64,000 bases of DNA, taken from assembly GCA_016716225.1 (NCBI GenBank), contig JADJWT010000001.1:186001-250000 (forward strand), written 5' to 3'. The stretch comes from Ignavibacteriota bacterium (GTDB lineage: Bacteria > Bacteroidota > Ignavibacteria > Ignavibacteriales > Melioribacteraceae). The position numbers and the translations under genes were made by a program. Below, piece after piece: positions 17,843 to 25,244 of this stretch (position 1 is the first letter of the stretch; the number at the start of each line of letters is the position of its first letter). The notes under the pieces are model-generated. The model was not told the origin of the DNA, searched no databases, and saw only the letters and a program-made list of their open reading frames with translations.

Positions 17843-19132
17843 TTATATTTCGTTAAAATTTCCTTCAAAATACATTTTAGAATTATTGATTACAGCAATT
17901 GGTTTTCCGGTGAGCAATCTTTTATCAAACGGAGAATTTTTAGATTTTGATTTAAACTTTTTAATGTCAACTGTCCAAATTTCATTCGGATCAAAAATTG
18001 TAAGATTTGCTTTTTCACCAACAGAAATTTGTGGAATTGGAATATTTAAAATCTTTCTTGGATTTATGGAAAGTTTTTCTATCAACTGTGGAATTGATAA
18101 ATGATTTTTGTGAACCAATTCACTTAATGCTAAACCAAGTTGAGTTTCCAATCCAAGAATTCCATTTGGAGCATAAATAAATTCAGCCTCTTTTTCTTCA
18201 ATAGAATGCGGTGCATGATCACTTGCAATGCAATCAATTGTTCCGTCTTTTAATCCTTCAATAATAGCTTTTATATCCTCTTCAGTTCGCAAAGGGGGAT
18301 TCATTTTATAATTTGAATCATAACTTATTAGTGCTTCATCCGTTAATGTAAAATGATGCGGAGTAACTTCAGCGGTAATTTTCAATCCTTTTGATTTTGC
18401 TTCCCTAACTAACTGAACAGCATTTTTTGAACTTATATGTGCAATGTGAACTTTTCCATCGACGTATTCCGCAACTGCAATATCTCGCATAACAGTTAAA
18501 TCTTCAGCAATTGTTGGAATTGCCGGAAGTCCTAACATTGTAGAAACTGTTCCTTCATTCATTGCTCCGCCAGCTAAAGATTCATCTTCGCAATGTTCAA
18601 TAATTGGAAGATTATACATTTTTAAATATTCTAAAGCATTTCGTAAAAGTGAAGCAGTTTTTACAGCAACGCCGTCATCAGAAAAAGCAACAGCTCCGGC
18701 AGTAACAAGTTCTGCAATTGGAGCTAAATTTTCACCTTTTCTATCTTTGCTAACTGCGCCAATTGGAAAAACATCAACCAAATGATTTTCTGATTTGCTT
18801 TTAATAAAATTTACAACTTCCGCCGAATCAATTGCGGGTTTTGTGTTTGGCATACATGCAATTCCGGTAAATCCTCCGGAAGCTGCCGCATTTGATCCGG
18901 TTAAAATAGTTTCGGTATCTTCCCTTCCCGGTTCGCGCAAATGAACGTGCATATCAAAAAGTCCGGGAGAACAAATTTTTCCGTTAAACTCAAAAATTTT
19001 TGCGTTAGATAAATCTTCTTTATTCAGATTCCCAATTTTTCTGATAATTCCATCTTCAATTAAAATATCATTTTGTTCATCAAGATTTTGTGCGGGATTT
19101 ATAATTCTAACTTTATTTAATACAATTTTCAT
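17843..19132 (-). CDS. pyrC: Dihydroorotase
   Basis: 429 residues, class I dihydroorotase of the amidohydrolase fold. The metal-binding 'FDMHVHLREPGRED' motif sits at about 59-72 (HVH 62-64), 'GFTGIACMPNT' follows, and 'IASDHAPHSIEEKE' (about residue 300) carries the late catalytic Asp and His. It cyclises carbamoyl-aspartate to dihydroorotate, step three of UMP synthesis. I chose ATG 19132; a TTG four codons earlier is possible. It follows pyrB by about 20 bp and is the last gene of the pyr unit controlled by the PyrR leader at 20.7 kb. The type (long, bacillus-like pyrC rather than the short E. coli type) agrees with the PyrR-regulated context. Confidence 0.95.
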   Translation of the reverse strand: MKIVLNKVRIINPAQNLDEQNDILIEDGIIRKIGNLNKEDLSNAKIFEFNGKICSPGLFDMHVHLREPGREDTETILTGSNAAASGGFTGIACMPNTKPAIDSAEVVNFIKSKSENHLVDVFPIGAVSKDRKGENLAPIAELVTAGAVAFSDDGVAVKTASLLRNALEYLKMYNLPIIEHCEDESLAGGAMNEGTVSTMLGLPAIPTIAEDLTVMRDIAVAEYVDGKVHIAHISSKNAVQLVREAKSKGLKITAEVTPHHFTLTDEALISYDSNYKMNPPLRTEEDIKAIIEGLKDGTIDCIASDHAPHSIEEKEAEFIYAPNGILGLETQLGLALSELVHKNHLSIPQLIEKLSINPRKILNIPIPQISVGEKANLTIFDPNEIWTVDIKKFKSKSKNSPFDKRLLTGKPIAVINNSKMYFEGNFNEI

Positions 19133-19153
19133 TTTACAATCCAATTTTTATAA

Positions 19154-20077
19154 TTACGAATTTTTTGTTCCTAACAAATATAGAACTGCCATTCTAATGG
19201 CAACACCATTTGTAACTTGATCTAAAATAATTTGATAAGGTCCATCAGCAACTTCTGAAGAAAGTTCTACTCCTCTGTTTATTGGTCCGGGATGAAGTAT
19301 TAAGATGTCTTTATTATTTCGTTCAATTATATCAGTTGTAATTCCAAAATAATTATGATATTCACGCAAAGATGGAATTGTTGTTCCAGCATCACGCTCA
19401 AGCTGAATTCTTAAAACATTTAAAACATCATTTTCACTTACTGCTTTGTTTATATCATGATAAATTTTTATTCCAAATTGCTCAATATTTCTCGGAATCA
19501 TTGTCGGTGGAGCGCAAAGCGAAACTTCTGCACCCATTGTTTTTAATCCAAATATATTTGAAAGCGCAACTCTGCTATGAGCAATATCTCCAACAATACA
19601 AACTTTTAATCCGGAAAGTTTTCCAAGTTTTTCTCTGATCGAATACATATCCAACAATGCTTGTGTTGGATGTTCATGTCTTCCATCGCCCGCGTTAATT
19701 ATTGATGCTTTTGAAATTTTAGTTAAATATAACGGAACTCCAGCTGATTGATGTCGTACGACAATCATATCAATTTTCATTGCTTCAATATTTCTTACAG
19801 TATCTTTAAAAGTTTCACCTTTTTTTGCGCTGCTAGTAGAAGTTGAAAAATTTAAAGTATCTGCGGAAAGTCTTTTTTCTGCAAGCTCAAAAGAAATTCT
19901 TGTACGTGTTGAATTTTCATAAAATAAATTTACAACTGTTGTTCCTTGCAATGTTGGAACTCGTTTAATTGGTCTTTCTAAAACTTCCCTAAAGGTTGTT
20001 GCCGTATCTAAAATTAATTGAATATCATTTTTAGAAACGTCTTGCAAACCCAAAAGGTGTTTAATTTTTAATGACAT
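19154..20077 (-). CDS. pyrB: Aspartate carbamoyltransferase catalytic subunit
   Basis: 307 residues, normal for the catalytic chain. The carbamoyl-phosphate site 'FYENSTRTRISFELA' (STRTR, about 55-59), 'SSAKKGETFKDT' (the mobile 80s loop Lys), 'VRHQSAGVPLYL', 'GRHEHPTQALLD' (HPTQ, about 136-139) and 'LHPGPINRGVEL' near the C-terminus are all present. It joins carbamoyl phosphate to aspartate. No pyrI regulatory chain is adjacent, so allosteric control by PyrI is not indicated here; control is probably through the PyrR leader. An AGGGG ribosome site precedes the ATG. It lies 14 bp after pyrR. Confidence 0.96.
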   Translation of the reverse strand: MSLKIKHLLGLQDVSKNDIQLILDTATTFREVLERPIKRVPTLQGTTVVNLFYENSTRTRISFELAEKRLSADTLNFSTSTSSAKKGETFKDTVRNIEAMKIDMIVVRHQSAGVPLYLTKISKASIINAGDGRHEHPTQALLDMYSIREKLGKLSGLKVCIVGDIAHSRVALSNIFGLKTMGAEVSLCAPPTMIPRNIEQFGIKIYHDINKAVSENDVLNVLRIQLERDAGTTIPSLREYHNYFGITTDIIERNNKDILILHPGPINRGVELSSEVADGPYQIILDQVTNGVAIRMAVLYLLGTKNS

Positions 20078-20091
20078 TTTTCCCCTAAAAA

Positions 20092-20634
20092 TTATTTTGG
20101 TGATTCTATTAAGTAAACAGCATCTTCATCATCTACTTCTTTCATTTTAACTTTCACTTCTTCATTAACAGAAGTTGGAATGTTTTTTCCGACAAAATCT
20201 GCTTTGATCGGCATTTCTCTATGTCCACGATCAACCAACACGCAAAACTGAATTGAGCTTGGTCTTCCTAAATCCATTAAAGCATCTAAAGCAGAGCGAG
20301 TTGTTCTTCCGGTGTATAAAACATCATCTATAAGAATTACATTTTTTTCAGTTATATCAAAAGTGATATTTGTTACGGAAACTTCCGGTTGTTTTAATCT
20401 AGTACGAAAATCATCTCTATATAATGTTGCATCTAAAATTCCAAGCGGCGGAGTTTTTTTATCAATTTCCGTAATTTTATTTAAAATTCTTTTTGCCAAA
20501 AATTCACCGCGTGTTCTCATTCCAATTAAAATAATATTTTCTGAACCTTTATTTCTTTCAAGAATTTCGTGAGCTAATCTTGTAATTGTTCTGTTTAAAC
20601 CGGATTCATCTATAATTTTTGCTTTTATATTCAT
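20092..20634 (-). CDS. pyrR: PyrR, pyrimidine operon attenuation regulator / uracil phosphoribosyltransferase
   Basis: 180 residues, the normal PyrR length. The PRPP-binding signature 'NVILIDDVLYTGRTTRSALDAL' (split around residue 100) and 'LVDRGHREMPIKADFVGKNIPTS' near 140-160 are characteristic of PyrR. PyrR binds pyr leader RNA in the presence of UMP and promotes termination; it also has weak UPRTase activity. It is first in the pyrR-pyrB-pyrC operon, as in Bacillus. Its ATG lies only two bases after the run of eight Ts of the upstream terminator, so the GGGGA of the terminator stem is the only plausible ribosome site. The matching RNA hairpin is found upstream, which supports true PyrR function. 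Confidence 0.95.
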   Translation of the reverse strand: MNIKAKIIDESGLNRTITRLAHEILERNKGSENIILIGMRTRGEFLAKRILNKITEIDKKTPPLGILDATLYRDDFRTRLKQPEVSVTNITFDITEKNVILIDDVLYTGRTTRSALDALMDLGRPSSIQFCVLVDRGHREMPIKADFVGKNIPTSVNEEVKVKMKEVDDEDAVYLIESPK

Positions 20635-20636
20635 AT

Positions 20637-20670
20637 AAAAAAAATCCCCATTGACTAAAAGTCGCTGAGG
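20637..20670 (-). terminator. pyr operon attenuator (intrinsic terminator in the pyrR leader)
   Basis: On the minus strand CCTCA-GC-GACT, loop TTT, AGTC-AA-TGGGG forms a two-part stem (20646-20670) followed by A and eight Ts ending two bases before the pyrR ATG. A terminator inside the leader of pyrR, behind a PyrR-type hairpin, is the standard layout for pyr attenuation. The 3' arm GGGGA may also serve as the ribosome site, so folding could block both transcription and translation. Confidence 0.8.
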
Positions 20671-20709
20671 TCTCCTAATTTTATTATAATTTTATTTTCC
20701 ATTCCTTGG

Positions 20710-20725
20710 TTATCTCTCCGGATAA
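20710..20725 (-). promoter_or_regulatory. PyrR-binding RNA hairpin
   Basis: On the minus strand TTATCCGGAGAGATAA folds as TTATC/GATAA around the loop CGGAGA. It contains UCCGGAGAG, an exact match to the UCCNGNGAG core of the PyrR-binding loop consensus known from Bacillus (ARUCCNGNGAGGYU). It lies about 40 nt before the attenuator. It should act as the anti-antiterminator that PyrR-UMP stabilises. Confidence 0.8.
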
Positions 20726-20804
20726 TGTTAAAGGATTTATGTGTAAAAATAATACAAAAAATAATTTCTACAAAGGGGAATGATTATAAAGTGGAAAATT
20801 AAAT

Positions 20805-21086
20805 TTATCTCGAAAGAATTCTTTTAACTTGTCTAATAAATTCAGTTAAAAAACCCAAACCAAATCCAATCAGAGAAAAAAGAATATCGTAAATATTGAA
20901 TCCGAAAATTGCCGTTGATCCAATAAAATAAGTGGATAGTTTAGTTAGTAGAATCACGGAGAAAAATATTGAAAAGAAGAAAATTCCTAAAATTAACGGC
21001 TTTATGAAAAATGATTTAAATCTTCCTTTTAATTGAAGACTTTCACCAATAAAATCAAATTCCAAAGTATTAGTAATTTTTTTCAT
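20805..21086 (-). CDS. Small two-helix membrane protein, unknown (family A)
   Basis: 93 residues with a polar, charged N-terminus of about 27 residues, a first membrane helix (about 28-48), a short loop, a second helix (about 64-82) and a basic tail 'RQVKRILSR'. A GGAG ribosome site lies 8 bp before the ATG, which supports it as a real gene. The second half 'FGFNIYDILFSLIGFGLGF' resembles the corresponding part of the two proteins at 21.4 and 21.7 kb, suggesting a small diverged family. No known domain is recognised. It sits alone between the pyr operon and a 305 bp divergent intergenic space. Confidence 0.65.
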   Translation of the reverse strand: MKKITNTLEFDFIGESLQLKGRFKSFFIKPLILGIFFFSIFFSVILLTKLSTYFIGSTAIFGFNIYDILFSLIGFGLGFLTEFIRQVKRILSR

Positions 21087-21391
21087 TAAGAAACTCCGTT
21101 TTCAACAATTTAGTTTAGACATTTAGAATTAGTAAAATGCACAAAACCAAGACAAAGTAAAAATATGATAAATATCTTTTTGCATTTATAGAAGTTATTA
21201 AATTCACTTGATGTAATTCCTAATATAAATTCTATAACTTGCGTTAAAATAATAATTTACAATTTAAAATCAAATTTTTTAAAATATTTTTTCAAATTGA
21301 GAACATTTTTTGAGAATCGTTTGTTCTTTATCACAAATTTTTTTTATACTTACTACATATTTGAGATAGAATTATTTAAGAAAGGGAAAAA
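21087..21391. other. Intergenic space between divergent small membrane-protein genes
   Basis: 305 bp with no open frame of note. It must carry the promoters of the divergent genes at 20.8 and 21.4 kb. It is extremely AT-rich; I see no clear promoter match, no operator palindrome and no RNA gene. Confidence 0.4.
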
Positions 21392-21673
21392 ATGAACAAT
21401 GAATTAGTACTTGATAGATTTGGAATGAAATCAAATGAAAATCTTGAAGAAAAAGTTAAACTCTTTAAGAAAATCTGTCATGATAGCTTATTCTATTTTG
21501 GAATATTTTTAGGTGCATTTTTTATAATGAAGTTAATTCCTTTTTTGTATGGTGTAATTTCAAATTTAGAATTTGGAATAAATGAGGTTGTTGTAAGTTT
21601 TTTAGGTTTTGGAAACGTGTTTTTTATGTTCTTAATAAATAAAGTGTTTCATAAAAAAACTTATGATGATTAA
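21392..21673 (+). CDS. Small two-helix membrane protein, unknown (family B)
   Basis: 93 residues: a charged N-terminal ~30 residues rich in Lys and Glu, a helix at about 32-53, a loop, and a second helix 'VVVSFLGFGNVFFMFLI' at about 67-83 with a basic tail. The ATG is preceded by AAGAAAGGG. The segment 'LEFGINEVVVSFLGFGNVFF' parallels 'AIFGFNIYDILFSLIGFGLG' of the gene at 20.8 kb. It is followed 60 bp later by a third protein of the same size and layout on the same strand. The function is unknown; no domain recognised. Confidence 0.62.
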   Translation: MNNELVLDRFGMKSNENLEEKVKLFKKICHDSLFYFGIFLGAFFIMKLIPFLYGVISNLEFGINEVVVSFLGFGNVFFMFLINKVFHKKTYDD

Positions 21674-21733
21674 TATTTAAATTATTTTTATATTGCTGTT
21701 TAAGTTATTTCAAAAATTATTTAAGAATTATTA

Positions 21734-22009
21734 ATGCAAAATAGAGAATCAGATTTAAAACATAATATTTCAAAAAGTAAAGAAAAGACCGGCTCATTAA
21801 ATTCGATTAAAAAATTTTTTCTAAATCATTTTTTTTACGGAATTTACGGCTTTACTTTATTTTTTCTATTTTCCATTTTTATTGATTTTTTCCTTTCACT
21901 TTTTGATCCTCAGAAATCTTTTTCAGTTAACTTATTTACTTTATTAATTGGAATTGCCGGCTTTTTACTTGCATTCGGTTTTAGTTTTTTAGATTCTTTA
22001 AAAAAGTAG
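21734..22009 (+). CDS. Small two-helix membrane protein, unknown (family C)
   Basis: 91 residues. The N-terminal ~28 residues are charged (Lys, Glu, Ser), then a helix at about 33-53, a loop 'FDPQKSFSVN', and a second helix at about 64-84. The second-helix region 'SVNLFTLLIGIAGFLLAFGF' is laid out like the two neighbours. No clear ribosome site is visible, which is common in Bacteroidota-type genomes. It probably shares a transcript with the upstream gene. No known domain is recognised. Evidence that it is a gene is size, layout and the resemblance to its neighbours. Confidence 0.55.
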   Translation: MQNRESDLKHNISKSKEKTGSLNSIKKFFLNHFFYGIYGFTLFFLFSIFIDFFLSLFDPQKSFSVNLFTLLIGIAGFLLAFGFSFLDSLKK

Positions 22010-22158
22010 TTATAATTAATACTTAAAATTGCTATGATTTATTTCATTATATTTTAATAATACAAGATGTATTTTTATATTTGATTTTAATTGAGAATTT
22101 AATAATTTCCTAAGGAATTAATAAAACTTTCTCAAAAAGCTACATTTTTTTAGAAGAA

Positions 22159-22317
22159 ATGAGTGAAAGAACTGCAAAACTAGATTTATTAAGTAATTAT
22201 TTTATTACTTTCTTAAAACTTCATCCAGAAATTGCAAGAAGTAATTATATCATTAAGTTGTTTGTAAATTCATTTTACTTGATAATTCTTGGTCATTTAA
22301 TTTCTAAACTCATCTAA
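22159..22317 (+). CDS. Possible 52-residue protein, unknown
   Basis: A complete frame from ATG 22159 to TAA 22317 encodes 52 residues beginning MSERTAKLDLLSNYFITFLK and containing one hydrophobic segment 'LFVNSFYLIILGHLISKLI' at the C-terminus. It is on the same strand as the two small membrane proteins before it, 149 bp downstream, and stops just before the convergent HDOD gene. AGAAGAA directly before the ATG is a weak ribosome site. There is no recognisable domain. It may be a single-helix membrane peptide; equally it may be a chance frame, since AT-rich sequence gives hydrophobic frames often. Confidence 0.4.
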   Translation: MSERTAKLDLLSNYFITFLKLHPEIARSNYIIKLFVNSFYLIILGHLISKLI

Positions 22318-22319
22318 TT

Positions 22320-23177
22320 TTAGATGTGAATAGAATCAACTGTATCTGAAACCAATTCTGAATAATCCGAATAAAAACCCACTAATTCATTATGAGTATC
22401 AAAACCAAGAGCGTTGCATGTTGATGTGTTTAACTCAATTCCTTGATCCCAAACTCCCTTTGCATTATTAAATTCGGTGGTAATAAAATCCGCCAAATGA
22501 ACAATTGCAACAAGTTCTTTGTTTTCAATTGAATTTTCTGGATTGTGATGAAATTCTACACAATCTGAAATTGAGGATGGTAAATTCCATTTTTTTAATA
22601 AATATGCACCAATTTCTTGGTGGGATAAACCTATTATGTGATTTTCACATTCAAAAAATTTTTTATCGCTGTTTAAGTTTGCATAAATTTGTTGAAATTC
22701 TTGGGGGAAGTATTTAACAATTAATTGAATTCCAATATCATGTAAAATTCCACCAACAAAAGCATCGCCAGCTAATTCCGGAAAACCTAACCTACGAGAA
22801 ATATCTTTTGCTACTAATCCAACAGCCATTGAATGTTTCCAATAATCTTGCTCATTAAAGTTTGGAATCGGTTTAAATCGAATTGCATTTGATAATGAAA
22901 TTGCTGTTACTATTTTCTCAAGTTCGTTTGATCCCATTATCATAATTGCAAATTCCAATGTAGAAACTCTTCTTAACATTCCGTAAAGTGGAGAATTTGC
23001 AACTGATAAAATTTTTGCAGCCATTCCTTGATCTTTTCCAATTATTTCCGAAATTTTTATAATATTTCCCGGCTCGGTTTTTATTGTGCTAATAGCATCG
23101 AACATAATTTCCGGAATGGTTGGTAAATTTTGGATTTTGTTGAGTTTATCGTAGATTTGTTCAGTGCTAACTTGCAT
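22320..23177 (-). CDS. HDOD-domain signalling protein
   Basis: 285 residues. The HDOD domain spans about 10-210: 'LPTIPEIMFDAISTIKTEPGNIIKISEIIGKDQGMAAKILSVANSPLYG' (split) is the typical start, then 'VSTLEFAIMIMGSNELEKIV', 'SMAVGLVAKDISRRLGFPELAGDAFVGGILHDIG', and 'LSHQEIGAYLLKKWNLP'. HDOD proteins are non-catalytic relatives of HD hydrolases that act in signalling and cell-cycle or motility control; 'ILHDIG' retains HD but the full HD metal set is not obvious. No GGDEF/EAL or receiver domain is attached. GAGGAG precedes the ATG. A hairpin in its leader (23212-23234) is the only regulatory hint. Confidence 0.88.
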   Translation of the reverse strand: MQVSTEQIYDKLNKIQNLPTIPEIMFDAISTIKTEPGNIIKISEIIGKDQGMAAKILSVANSPLYGMLRRVSTLEFAIMIMGSNELEKIVTAISLSNAIRFKPIPNFNEQDYWKHSMAVGLVAKDISRRLGFPELAGDAFVGGILHDIGIQLIVKYFPQEFQQIYANLNSDKKFFECENHIIGLSHQEIGAYLLKKWNLPSSISDCVEFHHNPENSIENKELVAIVHLADFITTEFNNAKGVWDQGIELNTSTCNALGFDTHNELVGFYSDYSELVSDTVDSIHI

Positions 23178-23211
23178 TTTCTCCTCAAGAATAGATTAAG
23201 TTTGAATTAGG

Positions 23212-23234
23212 GCGATAATTAATAACATTATCGC
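23212..23234. other. Hairpin in the 5' leader of the HDOD gene
   Basis: GCGATAAT and ATTATCGC form a perfect 8 bp stem with a 7-base loop, about 35-57 bp before the HDOD start. On the plus strand it is followed by a T-rich run, so it also has terminator shape there, but no plus-strand gene precedes it closely. It may be an operator or leader hairpin. Confidence 0.35.
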
Positions 23235-23302
23235 TTCATTTTTCTTTTTTTTTAATAATATTTTGTGAGTAATTTTGGGTTATGATATAAATCAATTATT
23301 TT

Positions 23303-23376
23303 CGGGGTGTGGCGCAGCCCGGTAGCGCGCTTCGTTCGGGACGAAGAAGTCGTAGGTTCAAATCCTATCACCCCGA
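23303..23376 (+). tRNA. tRNA-Pro (anticodon CGG)
   Basis: The acceptor stem CGGGGTG pairs with CACCCCG, the D arm is GCGCAGCCCGGTAGCGC, the anticodon stem CTTCG/CGAAG encloses TTCGGGA, and the T arm is GTAGGTTCAAATCCTAT. Anticodon CGG reads CCG (Pro). The C1-G72 pair and A73 discriminator are typical of bacterial tRNA-Pro. CCA is not encoded. Confidence 0.96.
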
Positions 23377-23463
23377 CTTGAAACTTTTAAATAACATGAA
23401 ACGTTGATTTCGAGATTATTTATTATAAAAGCAGTTTTTAATACAATTATTTAACAAAAATTT

Positions 23464-23961
23464 ATGGCACAAAATTTTTCATTCGATATTGTTTCTGAAG
23501 TTGATTTTCAAGAAATTGATAATGCTTTAAATCAAGCTAAAAAAGAAATTATTCAGAGATACGATTTAAAAGATTCCAATACTACGTTGGATTTAAGCAA
23601 AAGTGATAAAACAATTACAATAAATTCTAAAGATGAATACGGTGTAAAAACTTCAATTGATATTCTTCAATCAAAATTTATTAAGCGACAAATTTCTTTA
23701 AAAGTTATGAAACTTAAGGAAATTGAATCTGCAAGCGGCGGCAGAGTTAAACAAGTAATTAATTTGCAAAATGGAATTAGCAAAGAAAATGCAAAACACA
23801 TCACAAAATTAATTAAAGAGATGAAGTTTAAAGTCAATTCACAAATTATGGATGAACAAGTTAGAGTTCAAGGTGCGAAAAAAGATGAGCTTCAATCTGT
23901 TATCGCCAATATTAAAAGTGCCGAATTAAATTTTCCGGTTCAATTTGTAAATTTTAAATAA
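23464..23961 (+). CDS. yajQ: YajQ-family nucleotide-binding protein
   Basis: 165 residues, the standard length. 'FSFDIVSEVDFQEIDNALNQAKKEI' (split at residue ~20) is the hallmark N-terminus, followed by 'RYDLKDSNTTLDLSKSD', 'LKEIESASGGRVKQVINLQNGIS' and 'VRVQGAKKDELQSVI'. The family (UPF0234/DUF520) has two ferredoxin-like folds and binds nucleotides; in Xanthomonas and Pseudomonas relatives it acts as a cyclic-di-GMP effector. Whether that holds here is unknown. Its stop directly abuts the stop of the convergent M16 protease with no spacer, so transcription of the two must overlap at the 3' ends. Confidence 0.94.
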   Translation: MAQNFSFDIVSEVDFQEIDNALNQAKKEIIQRYDLKDSNTTLDLSKSDKTITINSKDEYGVKTSIDILQSKFIKRQISLKVMKLKEIESASGGRVKQVINLQNGISKENAKHITKLIKEMKFKVNSQIMDEQVRVQGAKKDELQSVIANIKSAELNFPVQFVNFK

Positions 23962-25233
23962 TCAATTTTTACTTTTAGGAATTATTTTCAACTCAACATA
24001 ATTTTTTTCTAAAAATAATTTTGCTGCATTTTGAACATCTTCCTTTTTTAAATTCAAATATCTTTTAATATCATACACAAAAGAATTGGGTTCACTCAAA
24101 TTACAATTGTAACTATTAATTTGATTTGTCAAATTATCCAAATTTTGGAGTGAATAAATGTAAGATGATTTATAACTAGTAATTGCTCGCTCCAATTCTA
24201 AATCCGTAATTCCTTCAGAAATAATTTGATTTAGAATTTTAATAGTTTCTTCCTTTAATTTTTCCAAATTGCAATTTTGTTGAGATGTAATTGTTATAAA
24301 AAATGCTCCATCATATTTTGCAGAATATTGAAATGCAGAAACATCTTGTGCAATTTGTAAATTATGAATTAAATGTTTTTGCAATCTTGAACTTTTTGAT
24401 CCAGTTAAAATATCAGCCAAAACATCAAGCGCCGCATCATATTTTCCGTAACCTTTTTCAGATTTCCAAGCAAAATATATTTTAGATAATTGAACATTAT
24501 CTTCATGAATTATTATCTTCGATGATTCCAATTCAAAAAAATCAATTTTAATTTCTGAAATAATATTTTGATTCGGAATTTCCTCAAAATATTTTTCCAC
24601 CAAATTGATTGCATTTTCCTCATCAAAATTTCCGCCGATTACAAGACTTGCGTTATTTGGAGTATAATAATTCGCAAAAAAATCTTTTACATCATTTAAT
24701 TCAAACTTTTCTATGTCTTTCATCCAGCCAATTGTAGGCCAATGATACGGATGATTTTCAGGAAATAAATTTGAAAATAAAATTTCCCACGCCAAACCGT
24801 ACGGCTGATTATCATAATTTTGTCTTCGTTCATTCATAACAACATCTTTTTGGTTATCAAGTTTATCTTGAGTTAATGCCGGAAGAAAAAATCCCATTCT
24901 ATCAGCTTCAAGCCACAAAGCTAATTCCATACTATCAGATGGAACTGTTTCATAATAATTTGTTCTATCCATACTTGTAGAGCCGTTTAAACTTCCACCA
25001 ACTTCCTGCACAAATTTAAAATGTTTTTCTTTAGGTACATTTTGCGAACCTTGAAACATCATATGCTCAAACAAATGTGCGAAGCCAGTTTTGTTTGGTT
25101 TTTCGTTTGCGGAACCAACTTTATACCAAATATTTACGGCAACTGTTGGAAAAGAATCATTTTTATATAGAATTACTTCCAATCCATTTTTTAAAGTATA
25201 TTTTTTGTAATTAATGTTTAATAAATCTTCCAA
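23962..25233 (-). CDS. M16 (insulinase-type) zinc metalloprotease
   Basis: 423 residues. The inverted zinc motif HxxEH is present as 'HLFEHMMFQGS' (His 53, Glu 56, His 57), with the distal Glu in 'VVMNERRQNYDNQPYG'. The C-terminal half is the partner M16_C domain. It cleaves small peptides, usually in a clam-shell with a second M16 domain. There is no signal peptide, so it may be cytoplasmic. The start is TTG at 25233: AAAGGA lies five bases before it, and no ATG exists before the zinc motif. It is 11 bp downstream of the phosphodiesterase gene. A likely inactive M16 relative is encoded at 37.6 kb. Confidence 0.92.
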   Translation of the reverse strand: MEDLLNINYKKYTLKNGLEVILYKNDSFPTVAVNIWYKVGSANEKPNKTGFAHLFEHMMFQGSQNVPKEKHFKFVQEVGGSLNGSTSMDRTNYYETVPSDSMELALWLEADRMGFFLPALTQDKLDNQKDVVMNERRQNYDNQPYGLAWEILFSNLFPENHPYHWPTIGWMKDIEKFELNDVKDFFANYYTPNNASLVIGGNFDEENAINLVEKYFEEIPNQNIISEIKIDFFELESSKIIIHEDNVQLSKIYFAWKSEKGYGKYDAALDVLADILTGSKSSRLQKHLIHNLQIAQDVSAFQYSAKYDGAFFITITSQQNCNLEKLKEETIKILNQIISEGITDLELERAITSYKSSYIYSLQNLDNLTNQINSYNCNLSEPNSFVYDIKRYLNLKKEDVQNAAKLFLEKNYVELKIIPKSKN

Positions 25234-25244
25234 ATTTTTCCTTT

